A DNA stretch of 64,000 nucleotides from Bryopsis sp. KO-2023 (GCA_030272585.1 BSYQ01000010.1:1550001-1614000), one strand, 5' to 3'; shown: positions 36,474-49,125, counted from the first letter of the stretch. Numbers and translations are program-made. Notes: a model not told the origin generated them from the letters alone.

Positions 36474-39400
36474 AAACATGGGCTGGGCTTTTTTTTTTGC
36501 ATGGAGGGATGGGGGGAGGGAAATCGGAGGTTGAAAGTTGCACATGATTTATGTATGGATTATCTGCAGGTTTTTTTTTTGTTTTTTTCGCACGTGGGGT
36601 TCGTTGGAAATCATATATTTATATATATATATGTGCACCTATTTATAAGTCTGTGGAGTGGGGCAGTTAGCTCTGTGTATATGTGGATATTTTCTTTTTC
36701 TTTCGGTTTTTATGTAGAAGAGAGTGTGTGTTTTCGGGGCAAAAAAAAAAAAAGCAAACAACAAGAATTTTGATGGAGATGGGGGGGATGGTTTGGAGGA
36801 AAGCACTCGGGAGGGGTAAAAAAAAGTTTGTGGTGGAATTTCCAAAGGGGGGTAAAAAAAGGAAAGAAGAAAAGTATTGTGCAGGCTGGTTTGATACACA
36901 GAACAAAGGAGTCCCCCTTCAAAAAAAAAAAAAAGTGAAAAGAAAAGAAGAAAAACATGCATGTGCAAACTTTCGATGCGAATATGTAGGACTGAATTTT
37001 GCAGCTAAAAAAAAAAAAGAAGAAAAAAAAAAAACACCAAAACAATTACTCGTCTGTAGACAGGGAGGGCTTTTTTTTTTTTTCAGGGGGCCTTCCTGGA
37101 AAAACGAAAAAACAAAGGGAAAGAAGGAAAACCAATGGGGAACAAAAAACAAAAAAAAAATGATGTCCCTAGATACCCAAAACTTAGACCTTGTTTTTTT
37201 TTTCTCTTTTTTTTTTGGTTCTCTTTCTTTGTTTCTTTCTTTAAGCAGAAAAGGAAAAGAAACAAGAAAAAGAAATTTGACCGAGTTCGTGAAAAAAAAA
37301 AAAAAAAAAAAGTCAGAAAAGGAAGGAACAAGAACAAAAAGGAAGAAGATTAGTGAGGGGATAATAAAAAAAAAAGGGAAAAAAGGACTTTTGAGATGAT
37401 ATCTTCGAGTTCCTCAATATGCAAAAAATTAAAAAAATCAAAAAAAGGTTCCAAGGGGAAAAAGAAATGAACCGACAAACGAAAGCAGTATTTCTCGAAA
37501 AAAAACAAATTCCCCGATGTCTCGTTTTTTTTTTTTTTTTTTTAAATATGTTTGTGGAGGGAGAAAAGGGGGGGGGGGAGGAAGGCCTCAGATTTTTGAT
37601 AGAGGGGAAAGAAAGGGTGTTGGTTCTCTCGTGGGGTGATTTTTGTTTTGGTTTTTTTTTTTCGTTTTTTTTTTTAATTAAATAGAGGGTGAATATGAAG
37701 ACCAGCTGCTCTGAATGGGTACAACAAGCGCTGGGTTCCGTGCAGAAGGTTATCATTACCCTATTTTCGTGCTTTTTTTTCCCCTCCTCCTCTCTATTTT
37801 TTTCCCATTCGTGCAAAGAAAAAAAAAGCTGACATGTTTTTTGTAAGGAAAAACCATCACCACCCACCCCCGTCCCGGAAAAATGCCAAAAAAAAAAAAA
37901 AGAAAAAGAAATGGATTTTTTTTTCTTAAATAATCGATGCAAGAAAAGGAGAATAGTCCGGTGGCAAGCTCTATGAAAGGAAAGGAAAGGAATTCCCCCT
38001 TTGGAAAAAAAAACAAAAAAACAATACAAAGAAGAGGGGTGAAAGAAAAAAGAGAAAAAAAGAAGTTTGAACAATAGGTTTTAGCTTCGACAAGGAAAGA
38101 AAAAAATTCCTCTTTTTTTTTTTTTTAACCTGATGTCAGCAATCGGGTGTCGGAGAGGAGAGGGATTTGTTTTTTTAATTTCCAGGGAGGACTTCGTTAA
38201 CTATTACATCAATCTGAAAAAAAAAGAGAAAAAAAAAACACAATTTGGGTAAAAGCATAAAAAAAAAATATCTATTTGTATGACGAGAAATGAAGCGCAA
38301 GAATCTGCGCAAAAAGCAAGCAATCGATATATGGTCTAATATCAGTGTGGGACTTCTTATCAGCATTTCGCAGGGGGGAAAGGAAAAAAAGAAGGGGGGG
38401 GGGGGTAAACAAGAAAGCTTCAACGAACAGCAGAGAAGCAAGAGAGTTTTGGCGGGGGGGGAGGGAGGGAGTTCACGATAATGATGAAAAGAAAAATCTA
38501 TTGGAAAATTATGGGGGTTCAACGGAGGGGAAAAGGGGGTGTGGGGTTAGGGGTGTTGGGAGGTGAGGATTTGGTGGTGGTAGAGAGAAAAAAAAAGGTG
38601 AAGGATATTGTCTTTTCCAATTTTTTTTTCCCTTTGGAGTTGGACCACCAGATTTTAACCCTGTTTTTTTTTTTTTAAAATCCCAAGAGAGGGTGCCCTG
38701 AGTTTTTTGTTTACCTTTTTTTTATATATAATTTTTCTCGCGGCGAGGAAAAGATGGGGGAAAAGAAAGGTAGTATAAGAGAGGGAGAAAAAAGAGTGAG
38801 AGAGAGAAAAAATGCAGGAGACTTGAAGGGCAATGCCAAGTTGGGTTTGTGATTTTCCAATCGTATTTTTTTTTGGGCTTGTTCGTTCCCTTTTTTTTTT
38901 TTAATATATATTTTTTTGTAGGTGAACAAGGGGGGTTGTCGTGCGAGTGAGTGTGGGTCTATAGGTGGTTTGTGATTTTTGACAGTCATGCGTTAGTAGA
39001 AAGAGAAAGAGATGTATTTAGGGGGAACGAGGAGCCGAAAAAAAGGGGGGAGCTGAATTCAATAATGGAAAGCTTCAGAAGCGAGTGTTTTGGTTGGATA
39101 TGTTTTGGGCGCATGTGTATATATATATTTATTTACAGATAATGTATATATGTATATATATACTTGAACATGTGCCTGTTGCGTTTGCATGTATTGGTTA
39201 ATGTGTCTTAGTTCTGGTGCTTTCTTTTAATGTGTTGACCCTTTTTGTTGAAAAATTCTTCGTCATTTTCTTTCTGGGCTTTTTTGTTTTGTGGATGGGG
39301 TAAGAAGAGATAGAGAAAGAGGGAATGAGAGATTGTTTGTGTGAAAAAAAAAACAATGGAGGAAGAAAAGGAAAACACACAAAAAAAAGAAAATAATCGA

Positions 39401-41490
39401 CGGAAAGGGAAAGGAAAACAACGGAAAAAGGAAGAAAAAAAAAGAGGGGTGGGGGAGTGCCATCTTGTTTTTTTTTGTTTTTTATTTTCTTGGCAGAGTC
39501 CTCTTTTTGTCATCAGCTGCGTGTTTTATTTAAAAAGAAAGAAGAAAAAACAAAAACAAAAAAGAGAATTAAAAAAAAGAAAAGCAAAAGCAGAAAAGAG
39601 ACGATGAAATTACAGAAATGAGTCAGGAAAAAAAAATAAAAAGATTGAGGTGGGTTTTGTTTTGTTTTTTAAATTGCCATTGATAGATTTTTCTTGCGGG
39701 GTTCATCATCTTTAGTAATTTTCTTTTTCTCTTTTTAACTTGAAAGAACATTATTTTTAAAATGCGACGGAAAATCGTATTCTCAGGGTATCATCCGAGT
39801 CTTGTGCATTTCACAGAACAGGAAAAAAAAGAGGAGTTGGAAAGCGAATCAACTTTTCTCCTCCTCTCTGCCTTTTATATTCGTGTCGATTGTATTTTGG
39901 ATCTCTCGAGAAATAGAAAAAAGAGCAAAGGAAAAAATTAAGGGCAGAAACGTTGCGCAATGCCCAAGAAAAACACATACTTCTTGAGTTCGTTTTATGT
40001 TATTTTTCTATTCCACACTTGAAAAAATAGCAATCGAAATAAAATAACCCCCTCCCCCTTACAAAGAAAAAGACAAGAATTCATGGAGCCTGATCTTTGT
40101 GCGTCCGGGGAGAAGTTGAATGTCGGAAAAATAATGCATGTGGATCTGATGGTGATCAAGGAAAAACAAACAAACAAACATGAAACATATTCCAAGTTCA
40201 GCACATTTGAGGTTTGCCTCTTTCGATTTCTCAGTGAGGCGCCATGATGTTTTTTCTTTTGACATGTTTTTCCATCAGATATGCTCTCCTTTCCCCCAAA
40301 AAATGTGCATTCTTTTGTTTGTCTAATAAAACTTGCAGATTCCCAGAACTGATTTTCCTCTCAATGGGAATATAGAGGAATTGTATCGGATAACTGACTT
40401 GAGGTTTGAAAAATATATCTTCCTGCATGCATACTCATGTAACAAAAGAAAGAAAAAGGGGGTGAGATTTCGACTCCCTTTGGAGTGTTTTATGTTGAGC
40501 GTTGTTTTGGGTGTTTTTTCCTGCTCTTTGGATCTGTGCGTGTGTGTGGTGACTCCAGATCCTAAACGTGTAGTAGAGAGAGGTTGAGATTTTGTTTTGA
40601 ATGTTTTTCGAAAAAGGGGAGAGAGGAAAGCACCAACATTAGAAGGTTCTAAGTCATCTCTTCGGAAAAAACGAGGGGGGGGAGGCTTGAGAACAAAACC
40701 AGGGAGAAATGTTTAATAGAAATAGCCAAAAAGAGGTCATTTCTGGGGGGGGGGGGTTGAATCGCTTTGGAGGATATTGTTATTTATTGTTTATTGTCAT
40801 TTTTCTCAAGTCCCAAAACATGAAGATGAAAAACGGGAATTGAAGATGGGGGTGCAGTAGAGAAAAAGAAGCTACGGTTGAGTTGGCCTTGGTGGTAGAT
40901 ATCAGAGTGTTGGAAGGGATTTCCTTCTAAACAAGTTTCACTCATGTTGTATATTTTTGTCATATACTTTCTTTTTCGATCATAGGGAAGTTGAAGGGGA
41001 ATGGCATAAAGTGATTAATATTGGGGGCTCCTGCGTTAGAAATAAGTGAAAACAGTCAAGCAGTCACAATGCAATTTCGTAGAAAACAAGGAGGAAAAAC
41101 ACATTGTTTTGAATTAAAAGGGAAGGGCTGTTGTGAAAATGAGGGGATGTTTCAGTGCACGCCACCGTACGCACTCAGTGTATTTTTAGATCTCATATTG
41201 TTTTACTTTGGATCGCTCCTGTGTGCCTGAGAAAAAAGATTATGGAGGGTGATGGCCTCTTTTTGCTGTAATTGATTGATTGGTTGGTTGGTGAGAAAAA
41301 GAAACAATTACAGAGAGCAGCACTTGCGTCCGAAGATGCTTGAGCTAACAGTCCACCTAGGTGTATTATGTAAAGGCCTTTGCATGATATTATTTCCGTG
41401 CCACCATGTTGTGATTTCTCAACATCCTCTCTCTTCAACACTCCCCCGAGCTGAAGCGAGCTGGGAAGCCACAACACCACCCACCCAAAC
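36474..41490. other. 5-kb gene desert of homopolymer-rich DNA
   Basis: Poly-A/G, poly-T and G-runs dominate, with AT microsatellites near 36620 and 39118-39165. All long frames are lysine- or phenylalanine-rich shadows of these runs. I looked for acceptor-donor pairs on both strands and found none that chain into a protein. Confidence 0.6.
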
Positions 41491-42826
41491 TCACATCTTG
41501 TGCTGGGATCCGCTGGATTCTCTGACAGACATTTCGATTCCCGTGTGGCCTGTGAAAACAAGTGAAAACATGTCGCGCGGTTTTTTTTCTTTTGGTTTTC
41601 TTGTTTTTTGGTGTTCTTTTCAATTCAAGCTCAAGTGGTGCGTTTTTGCATACCTTGTTGGTTTGCGGCCCCAGTGAAAATGTTTGAGACGAAATCCCAC
41701 AGAAAGTTTGCGCTTCGGTTTTCATGGTTGCACGCTCTTTCCCGCAAACCGACGTTGGCTCTCTCCAGGATGATTTCTTCCTTGAGCTTTCCAATTTGAA
41801 GCTTCGCGTCCACCAGCGCCCGCAGGCACTCTGGTTTGTTAACGATCTCATATTTGCGCCGCGCCTGACACAGAAAGCTCAAAAAAGTTGTGTTCTTGTC
41901 GTGGCAGCCGTGGGCGATCGCGAAGCCTATTAAGAGGAACCTTGCCTTACTCTGGTGTGCTTTTTGCGCCCACGAGCTGGGTTCTCATCGCCTCGCGCCG
42001 CCTTTTTTTCGGGCGCTGGATCGGAAGTCAATTGGAGCTGATCCGCGAAGGGCTGTTGGTGGGTGTTTTCCAGAACAGCACTTTCCAGCGCTTTCTTATC
42101 CTTGATCAAACTATCCCTGACCAGAAAAAAAAACACAAGATGAATGACAGTTGATGTGGGCGCCGAGAAGAGAGTTCCGATTTCAAAACTGTACCGCGAT
42201 GCTTGAGCGATCGCGAGCTCGTTGCAGAGCATGGCGATCGTGTTGGTGGCGTCCAGCAACTCATCTTGCCAGAGCCTCCGTTCCTGTCGGCAAAGATGGT
42301 TCAACCTCACGCTTGTTTTCATCAAAGTATAGCCTGTTTTCAATCTTGCGAGCTGGTAATCCCCAACTCACCGCTCTCAACGTTTTGTTTTCCTGCTGGA
42401 GGTCACGGATCTGCGAAACGAAGCCAACCGTTCGACAATGCACGAAAATGCCAGTCTATTCCAATGAAATCACTTTTGTGTTTCTATAGCATGGATGCAG
42501 TGCGAAGACGGTTGATATGGGAAGCTGCTGATAGTCCCTTCGAACAACTTGCCATTATTATTGGAGCTGGAGTAGTGTGCAATTTTCCAGTAAACTGTGT
42601 GCATGAAAAGGTGGATTTTGCAAGACACGAAAGCACTTACCTGGAATTCGAGCTTCTTGACCAATGGCTGTTGGTTCAACAAGCAATAAGCGAAAAAGAT
42701 CAGGTCCACAACATCGCCTGGGAGGATGCGAGAAGGACTGCCACATTCTGAAAATACCTGAGACGGGTATGAAGCCCTGATGACTTCGCTTTCGCTTGTC
42801 GCCTTTGCCTTTCCCACATGTTTCAT
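41491..42826 (-). CDS. Coiled-coil protein of unknown function, six exons
   Basis: Exons in coding order are 42826-42641, 42410-42372, 42283-42195, 42116-41951, 41864-41654 and 41549-41491, giving 249 codons in consistent phase. The N-terminus (MKHVGKAKATSESEVIRASY, then ILPGDVVDLIFFAYCLLNQQ) has a short hydrophobic patch. From about residue 63 the sequence becomes helical and charged: IRDLQQENKTLRAERRLWQD with heptad-like leucines, then NTIAMLCNELAIAQASRDSL, and later LRALVDAKLQIGKLKEEIIL. This is a coiled-coil pattern typical of tethering, motor-adaptor or structural proteins. Nothing identifies a particular family. The C-terminus is short and ends in SSGSQHKM. A 42-base intron separates exons 5 and 6 less clearly than the others, but both sites are GT-AG. 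Confidence 0.6.
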
Positions 42827-42921
42827 TTTGGGAAATGTGATTTCGAACTCGAGAGTGAGGTTGCACTTTGCAGTGTTTAGCAGGAAAAGAATTCTCGAAT
42901 GCTGGTTTCGAGCGGAGGGGG

Positions 42922-43880
42922 TCAGGAAGGGACGCTAGAAATAACCGTCGAGCGCTGACCCTTCCACCGTTGCACCCCCAGATATCTTGAGCGTGTGACG
43001 GTTTCTCGTGGAAAGTAACACCTTGTTGGTTGGTTAACTTTGAAAGTCTGCCAGGCTACTTCGGATGAGTGTGTGAAATGCACAGTCGCTGTGTATTCGA
43101 CGGTCCAGTGCATTCTCATGATAATGGTGGTATAGGTGTTGTTACATAAACAAGTCACCACCCAGTGCATGAAATTCATTTTTGCACTGGTCGTCTGTTC
43201 TTCACCCTGCATGGTGAATGAAAAGATCCCTGTCGGTCTGGCGTGATGCCAGCAATTTTTTCCGATTGCAATGTTTTTTTCAAGGCACCAAACAGTCTTT
43301 TGTTTTTGTTATCTCAGACGTTCCTTCGAACCAGACAACATGTTTTAAAACGATTCATGAACAAAACGGCAACAGCACAATAAAATACCAAAACCTGCAT
43401 GTTGTTTTCTGAAAACAAAATAGGACTCACAAAAGAATTTCATACAAAAGCAAAACACTGGCTTCAAAAAAAGCCGTGATGTGGAAAAAGCAAGCAAGAG
43501 CCTTGACCACACCATAAGTCGCCAACAAATCCATCGACCACCAAGGCTTGGGGGTTCCCTGCGTGAAAAAGCAGCTTTCCCTTGAAATCTGAGTTTTTGT
43601 CCCCCTCGACCACCAAACTGGAGAGCACTCCTTTCGGGTATATCGAGGTCTGGCCTTTCCAAACGGACGACTGCGCGGTAGGTTGCCCCGGGACACAAGC
43701 TTGAGCTGGCTGCTGTCTTTCACGTCGCACTGGCCCCTCAGCGCAACGCTCGATACCCGTGTCGAATCGAATTTACCGCACGCACTCTTGAAAACAAAGA
43801 ATTTAGTCAGGTTTCGAACACCAAAAGTTGGATCCTTTTGTAGAAATTCAAGAATTCTAGCCCACTGCCAACGACTCACC
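42922..43880 (-). CDS. Unresolved coding region, possibly a membrane protein
   Basis: A terminal exon is likely at 43206-42922: an acceptor before GEEQTTSAKMNFMHWVV opens 94 codons ending at a stop at 42922, with TTIIMRMHWTVEYTATVHF and varied codon use. Upstream, 43880-43432 is open in more than one frame. The frame with TRVSSVALRGQCDVKDSSQL ends in a hydrophobic stretch (MDLLATYGVVKALACFFHIT) and is followed by a strong donor, GTGAGT, at 43432. The phases of the two pieces do not match directly, so a small exon may be missing. No family is recognised. Confidence 0.35.
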
Positions 43881-45211
43881 GAAGGGGGAAAAGGTTTCTC
43901 TTTTTTTTTTCCTTTTGTAGTGTGCCATTGAGTGAGATCCCCCTCAGAGGGCCAGAGGGCTCCCCTCTAGCTCCCTGTGCATCTGAGCAATATCAGTCCA
44001 CTCCTCAATTAAGAATTTTTCGGTTCCTGTGTTGTGTTTTCATGTAAGCCTGAAACCTTCAAGTTACCCGCAATGTTCTGTTGTTTTCTGGAGGGGGAGG
44101 TCCATTTGATGATGACATTTGAGCTCATCTGGTATGATTATTTCACTTTTTCCCCCCGGAAGTAGCAGGGACCTTATCAAAAGCATGCTCATCTTGTGGG
44201 TGCAATAGATTCATGGTTGGATCCTTCGTGGAAATCATTGTGTGTTGGTGTGTGATTCCAGATCTGGAATTATTCTCTGACTCTAGAGTCAGAGAATAAT
44301 TGAAGAATAGCTGAAGAAGTGAGGCTGCAGTTTTAATTTTTTTTAGACCTTTGGAGGTTTGAAGCTTGACCTCCAAATGAGGATGTTTGTTAGTGCAATT
44401 GAATGAATCCAGTTTCTTCGAAATAATGTTGTATTTGCTGGATCAAGATAATGAATGACTGATTGATACTCTTGATCCTCTATACGTTTCTCAAGGCACT
44501 TTCAATTTTCACGCAAGTTATCTTGTGGGCGTTATAACCCCTCACATACGCATAACTCATGCTGATGTGGACTGGTGATTGCGGTTTAAGATTGTACAGA
44601 GGGCAGGAGACAGAAGCGATTGGCACACAGGAAATAACAGGGACCCAAGACATATACATGCCCACAGTCGACAGGGCAGCACTCCCACAGAAAATTTCCC
44701 ATGGGATTTTTTTTTGTATGTTCAATATACAAAATGAAGAAAAAAACTGTCCTCCCAATCTCCATACCCAGTCAAATGCACCCATCGTTCTCAGTCAACC
44801 AATAGGTTTGGTTTCTTTCACATCTTTTCAAAGAGATTTCTCACCCTCACTCACCATAACGCACGATAACGCTCAATGAATCAATCAGCACTACGTGCGC
44901 AGAAGCCCAGGCCTCACCAACGCTCGCTGGAGTCATTTCCCATGTACTTATCGCCATATGATCTGGATGGAGGGACCAATCAACACAACATGATTTATAA
45001 ATAATTATAATTATAATAATTATTGGAACTGATCTTCTCTTGTACATGGGGTTATTGCACCACTTCTTGTCGATGATAATTTCAGAGGAGTCAGGTTTGA
45101 TTCCTGAGTTGCTGACCCCTTGTTATTTGGTCCCAGGCAGATCTATCCTCCGTCTTTGGAAAAGAAAAAGCGGATTGCAGCCAGTTTTTAGAACAGAATA
45201 ACAGGATTTTG
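43881..45211. other. Intergenic region with strong palindromes
   Basis: No gene could be supported. The stretch contains the palindromes at 44255-44301, a T-arm-like motif near 45095-45115 (TCAGG, loop TTTGATT, CCTGA), and AT-rich patches. Confidence 0.45.
44255..44301. promoter_or_regulatory. Two adjoining perfect palindromes, 16 and 34 bp
   Basis: ATTCCAGATCTGGAAT (44255-44270) is a perfect 16-bp palindrome. It overlaps by three bases a perfect 34-bp palindrome (44268-44301), whose left half is AATTATTCTCTGACTCT and whose centre is CTAG. No spacer separates the arms, so a long cruciform or hairpin is possible. They lie about 0.9 kb outside arm B. Confidence 0.9.
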
Positions 45212-45835
45212 GTTGGATAAGCGATTCGGATAAGCGATTGTTTCTGGGATTACCCATCCGATTAATCGACCAGAATAATATGGTCGGCAGTTTTTTTTTT
45301 CTGGAGGTTCTCGAGGTTGGATTAACTTTGGTGTGAGATCCCAACAATGTTTGCTTGACTTTCTTTGTATTTTCGTCGGACCTTTCTTTCTATAGAGCAA
45401 GCACCACATTGCCACTCCACCGCAGACAACATCTCAGGCTCGCACACTTCCCTTGAAATTTCCCATGCATTTCTCTGTAGGCTTGCGCTGCGACGAATAT
45501 CTGCAGCTGTTTACCTTACTCTTTCCCCCTGCAGCAAAAAATTCAGCACCAACCAAAGAACGACAAAAATATCCAGGGTGCTGTTATTATCTTGTTAATA
45601 AAGCGACGAGAAAAACAAGGAAATTTTTTGAAAGACTTTGCTGCCGATGTCAGTTCAGAGGAGGAGAGGTGTTTGAATGCCGATAAGGACACACTGTTCA
45701 TATTCAAAAAACGGCAAGATGTGTTTTCGCATGTCCTCCAATTTTTCTCACCGAAACAAAGCATTCACCACCTTGTCACTTCCCAGACACCATATTTCCC
45801 TGACTGTCGAACACAGGCTTGTGGGGGGGCAAGCC

Positions 45836-45940
45836 CTTCTAGAAGAAACCTAGATCTAGGTTCTCATGGTTGTACTTCTGGATCCCAAAGAGAGATCTCT
45901 CTTTGGAATCTAGATTCCTTCCCCATCCACCATGGTGGAT
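45836..45940. promoter_or_regulatory. Cluster of five perfect palindromes (copy B)
   Basis: Perfect palindromes at 45836-45845 (CTTCTAGAAG), 45847-45862 (AACCTAGATCTAGGTT), 45885-45906 (22 bp centred on GAGATCTC), 45905-45918 (GGAATCTAGATTCC) and 45925-45940 (ATCCACCATGGTGGAT). They have the same order as in arm A after inversion, and stay palindromic although flanking bases have changed. Confidence 0.8.
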
Positions 45941-46748
45941 ACACAGTAAACACAGTTCAGAGAAAGCAATCCATCCAAAACATCAAGCCTTCGCCAAAAA
46001 GGCGGGCTGATCTTTAAAATCGTGTTGAGATAGATTGAGATTAACAATCGTTGAAGCAGCTCTTGAATAGAATGTGAGACCCAGCGGAAATGAAAGAACG
46101 ACAATAATTCGTCCGCTCTGTCGAACGGAACAAACAAAAGCAGACAAAAAAGGGAAACGTGGCCTAAAAAAAGAGCGGCCAGGCTAGTGGTGGGGCAGTG
46201 CGTGTGGGTGGGGCTCAACTACCAAAAAACGACATCTAAGCCCTTGTGGGGACTTGCAGACACGACTTTTCTGGCTGAGGCTTGTGCTTCTTTGGCCATT
46301 TGTGAATTCAGAGTATGTGTTCGTCCTGGTGGAAACAGGGTACCTTGGAGTTGCTTGGTGGAGAGCACATGCAGCGTCCCCCCCCCCCCCGTTTCCTCGA
46401 GTTTTTTTCCTTTCGGGCCTTTCACCCGAACAACGCTGAGAGCAAGAGCAACCGTTGTTCTCTTGCCATTCTCGTTTTCGTTAAGGCCCCGCCTGTTGTA
46501 ACTTACAGCCTTGAAGGTGACGCCAAGCCAATGCTGTGGTAGGAAACCAACCACATATTCGTCCTGCTTTTTGTTATTCCAAGTCGCACCTGATGAAAAC
46601 CAACTCTAACCGTAACTGTAACTGAAAAAGCTCGGTTTCCTACAAAAGCCACATCTGTGGCAGCAACAACACTTGCTTTCGAGTTCACCAGAGCTTATTG
46701 ACAACCAGAGCAAGTTTACAACCTTTTCCGAACAAAAGACTAGACACC

Positions 46749-48089
46749 ATGGGAAAGGACGGATGGCCTGGTGAGTAGATGGCGCTGCTGTTGTGAGTTG
46801 AGACGACGACGTCCCACGTTAGGACGACTATGCACCGACGCCTTTTTCCGTTTTTTCAGCACTAATTTCCATTCACGAAAAACTCGTGATAAAATTGAGG
46901 GCTCATCGGATCCGACGGAGGGATGGTGGCTCCCCGCTTGGGGCAAAAAACATCTTGATGAAAGTAAGAGTTTTGGTCCTGGCAGTCTGGTGCATTCACT
47001 CCTTCACTCCTTCATGCATTGAAGCAAAAATGAAATTGAATTGTCTTGCGTGTGTGTTGCAGGTGCAGGGACGACCCTTCGAGCGAAAACGCGGGGACTT
47101 CATGGAAATTGATGAGGTTCCGCTCGATGACCTCATGGACTGGAGGCCAACAAGTAATTCCTTGCTTGATTAGAATCAATGTCCTTTGGTCGATTTCATG
47201 TCTGTGTCTTCTTTCTTTTCAGAATTTTCTTCTGATCCAACCAACTTCATTCCACTTTCAACAGCACCGCCACCACTTCCAGTATCATCCCTGCCGCCTG
47301 CATTTCCAGCGTTTGCACCGCCACGACCAGGACCCCAAGCACCCGCACCGCCTCCACATGTACCACCAGCGCCTGTACCGCCGCCACGTGTACCTCCAGC
47401 ATCATCCCCGCTGTCACCTCAGGCAGGCTGCAGTTACTTGGGTGAGTATTTCCAAGGAAAAACACTTTTTTAATCAAGACCAAAAAGAGAATTGGGGATT
47501 GGAATTAAAAAATCCACTTATATTTGCCCGTTTGGGGGAGCTAGTGCAAGGAAAAAAACCCAACACAATCATAATTTGTGTTCGTACATCATCATTGATT
47601 TTTGTTTCGATGTTCAGAGACTGTTCGTTGTTTCAGTGCAATCTTGTTGATATCCATGGAGAAACTAAAAGTAGTTTTTTATCTGCAGTTTCCGTTCCAC
47701 CACCACCACCACCACCGTCGACGACGATTCCAGGGGGCCAGGGCAAGGATAAGCTCACGGTCGCCAACGTTGCCTTGCTGTCAGGTAACAGGCTTCTTTT
47801 TGTCAATGGCATTTCTAATGTGTGTGTGTGTGTGTCATAATCTTTCCTACATGTTGGCGTTTTTGGTGGGTGTGTGAATGAGGTTCACTGTTGGTGATCT
47901 GTTGGAATTTATTTTTCTCCAGGGGGGGACGACGACAAACGTGATGAGGACCCAGAGACGCGGACAGCCTCTTTAGACAGCGATATGACTTTCAATCCGG
48001 AGAAAGTACGAGAGGAAAGAAGGCGACGGCGGCGGCGGCGAGGGCTTGATGGTGTGAGGGGGTGTGAGGGGTTTTTTTCCCCCTCTTGA
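46749..48089 (+). CDS. Proline-rich protein of unknown function, copy B of a duplicated gene
   Basis: Exons: 46749-46770, 46860-46963, 47063-47153, 47223-47441, 47689-47784 and 47923-48089, giving 232 codons in full phase agreement. The intron positions are the same as in copy A. The head MGKDGWPALISIHEKLVIKL and the acidic module MEIDEVPLDDLMDWRP match copy A almost exactly. The middle is proline-rich (PPLPVSSLPPAFPAF and polyproline after a splice), and the last exon repeats DPETRTASLDSDMTFNPEKV. The tail then runs RRRRRRRGLDGVRGCEG and stops, unlike copy A's alanine-rich tail, because the trinucleotide repeat differs and shifts the reading frame. Both copies keep open frames and clean splice sites, so both may be expressed; upstream sequence is duplicated too. 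Confidence 0.6.
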
Positions 48090-48979
48090 CCTGGCTTTTT
48101 TTCTTTTAAAACTTTTTTTCTTTTCAAAGGCATCATCGACCAATTCTGAAGACAACACTGAGATAATTCCAAGTCCTCATAGTCCAATGAAGAAGACCCT
48201 TCAGGCTAATTTTGTATATTGTTGAGAGAACTGCTGAAGCTTAAGAATGAAAGAAATGTGGGGGTTATTCTGCACAGCAACAATGATTGCTGTCAGAATA
48301 AGCCCCAAATTTCTTTCATTCTTTACCATGAGAATCTTTTTCCCTTATTTCACTCTCAATGCCACCATTTTTCGGATCCAATAACAAGTCTCAAAAGACA
48401 AATGGGAAAGAAATGGAAGTGAACTATGAAGAACTCCCCTTCAAATCTACCTGAATGGAATTGGTAGTGACTGAAGGGCAATTGAAGGCTGTGACTCATT
48501 CCATTACCATGGGCTCAAAGATTTCTCCAAGTTCAATATTTATAAATGAAATGCTGCACGAGGACTGGTCAGAAAACGAACTGCCCATTTTGTTTTGACA
48601 ATGGCACATCCTCAATCTTTACAAAAAAAACCAGGCAAATAACCCCCCCCCCAATATCACCCCCCCCACACACAGAAACTGATAAAAGCCCTCCCCACAC
48701 ACAAACTGACTAAATCATAATCTGAAATGAAATACAAACCAACCGAGTACTAAAAAAGAAGGCCGGGGGAGGGGGTGGAAAAGATATAAAAGGCGGGGGG
48801 GACACAGAAACAAAACAATCAGGCCAGCAAACCACCCAATCAAAACAGACCATGTCGAAAAAAAACACCTCATCAATTCACTGCTCCTCACTGCCTTCCC
48901 ACATCCACCATCCTCTTTATATATATTAAGATATTTAATGTATATATATATCACTCAATGAATTCCATTCCATTCCTTG

Positions 48980-49125
48980 CTTAGTTTTTTTTTCCAATTC
49001 CAATTCCTCATAGTTCAATGAAGTAGACCCCCCTGGAAGAGAGAACTGCTGAAGCTTGTTGATGTGTATAATACCCCCCAAATTCCTTTAATCCTTTCAT
49101 GAAAATACAAGCCAGATTGAGTATG
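48980..49125. repeat. Extra partial copy of the arm-B 3' flank
   Basis: CTCATAGTTCAATGAAGTAG and GAGAACTGCTGAAGCTT repeat sequence found at about 48165-48240, in the same orientation. This shows a further local duplication beyond the two-arm event. Confidence 0.65.

Larger units (their letters stand above)
45212..48890. repeat. Right arm of a large inverted duplication
   Basis: This is the reverse complement of the block at 26630-30187, with the same gene, promoter region and palindromes. Relative to arm A it carries an extra segment of roughly 150-200 bases near 45310-45530. The downstream flank extends past the gene through the 48560-48890 segment, which mirrors 26640-26940. Confidence 0.9.

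Noticed and set aside
36680-39610. Long charged open frames (up to about 250 codons)
   Set aside because: Composition is dictated by poly-A/poly-T tracts; no domain or exon structure supports them.
45060-45125. A second tRNA candidate with a perfect T-arm-like stem (TCAGG/CCTGA)
   Set aside because: No matching acceptor stem or D-arm lies upstream at the right distance.
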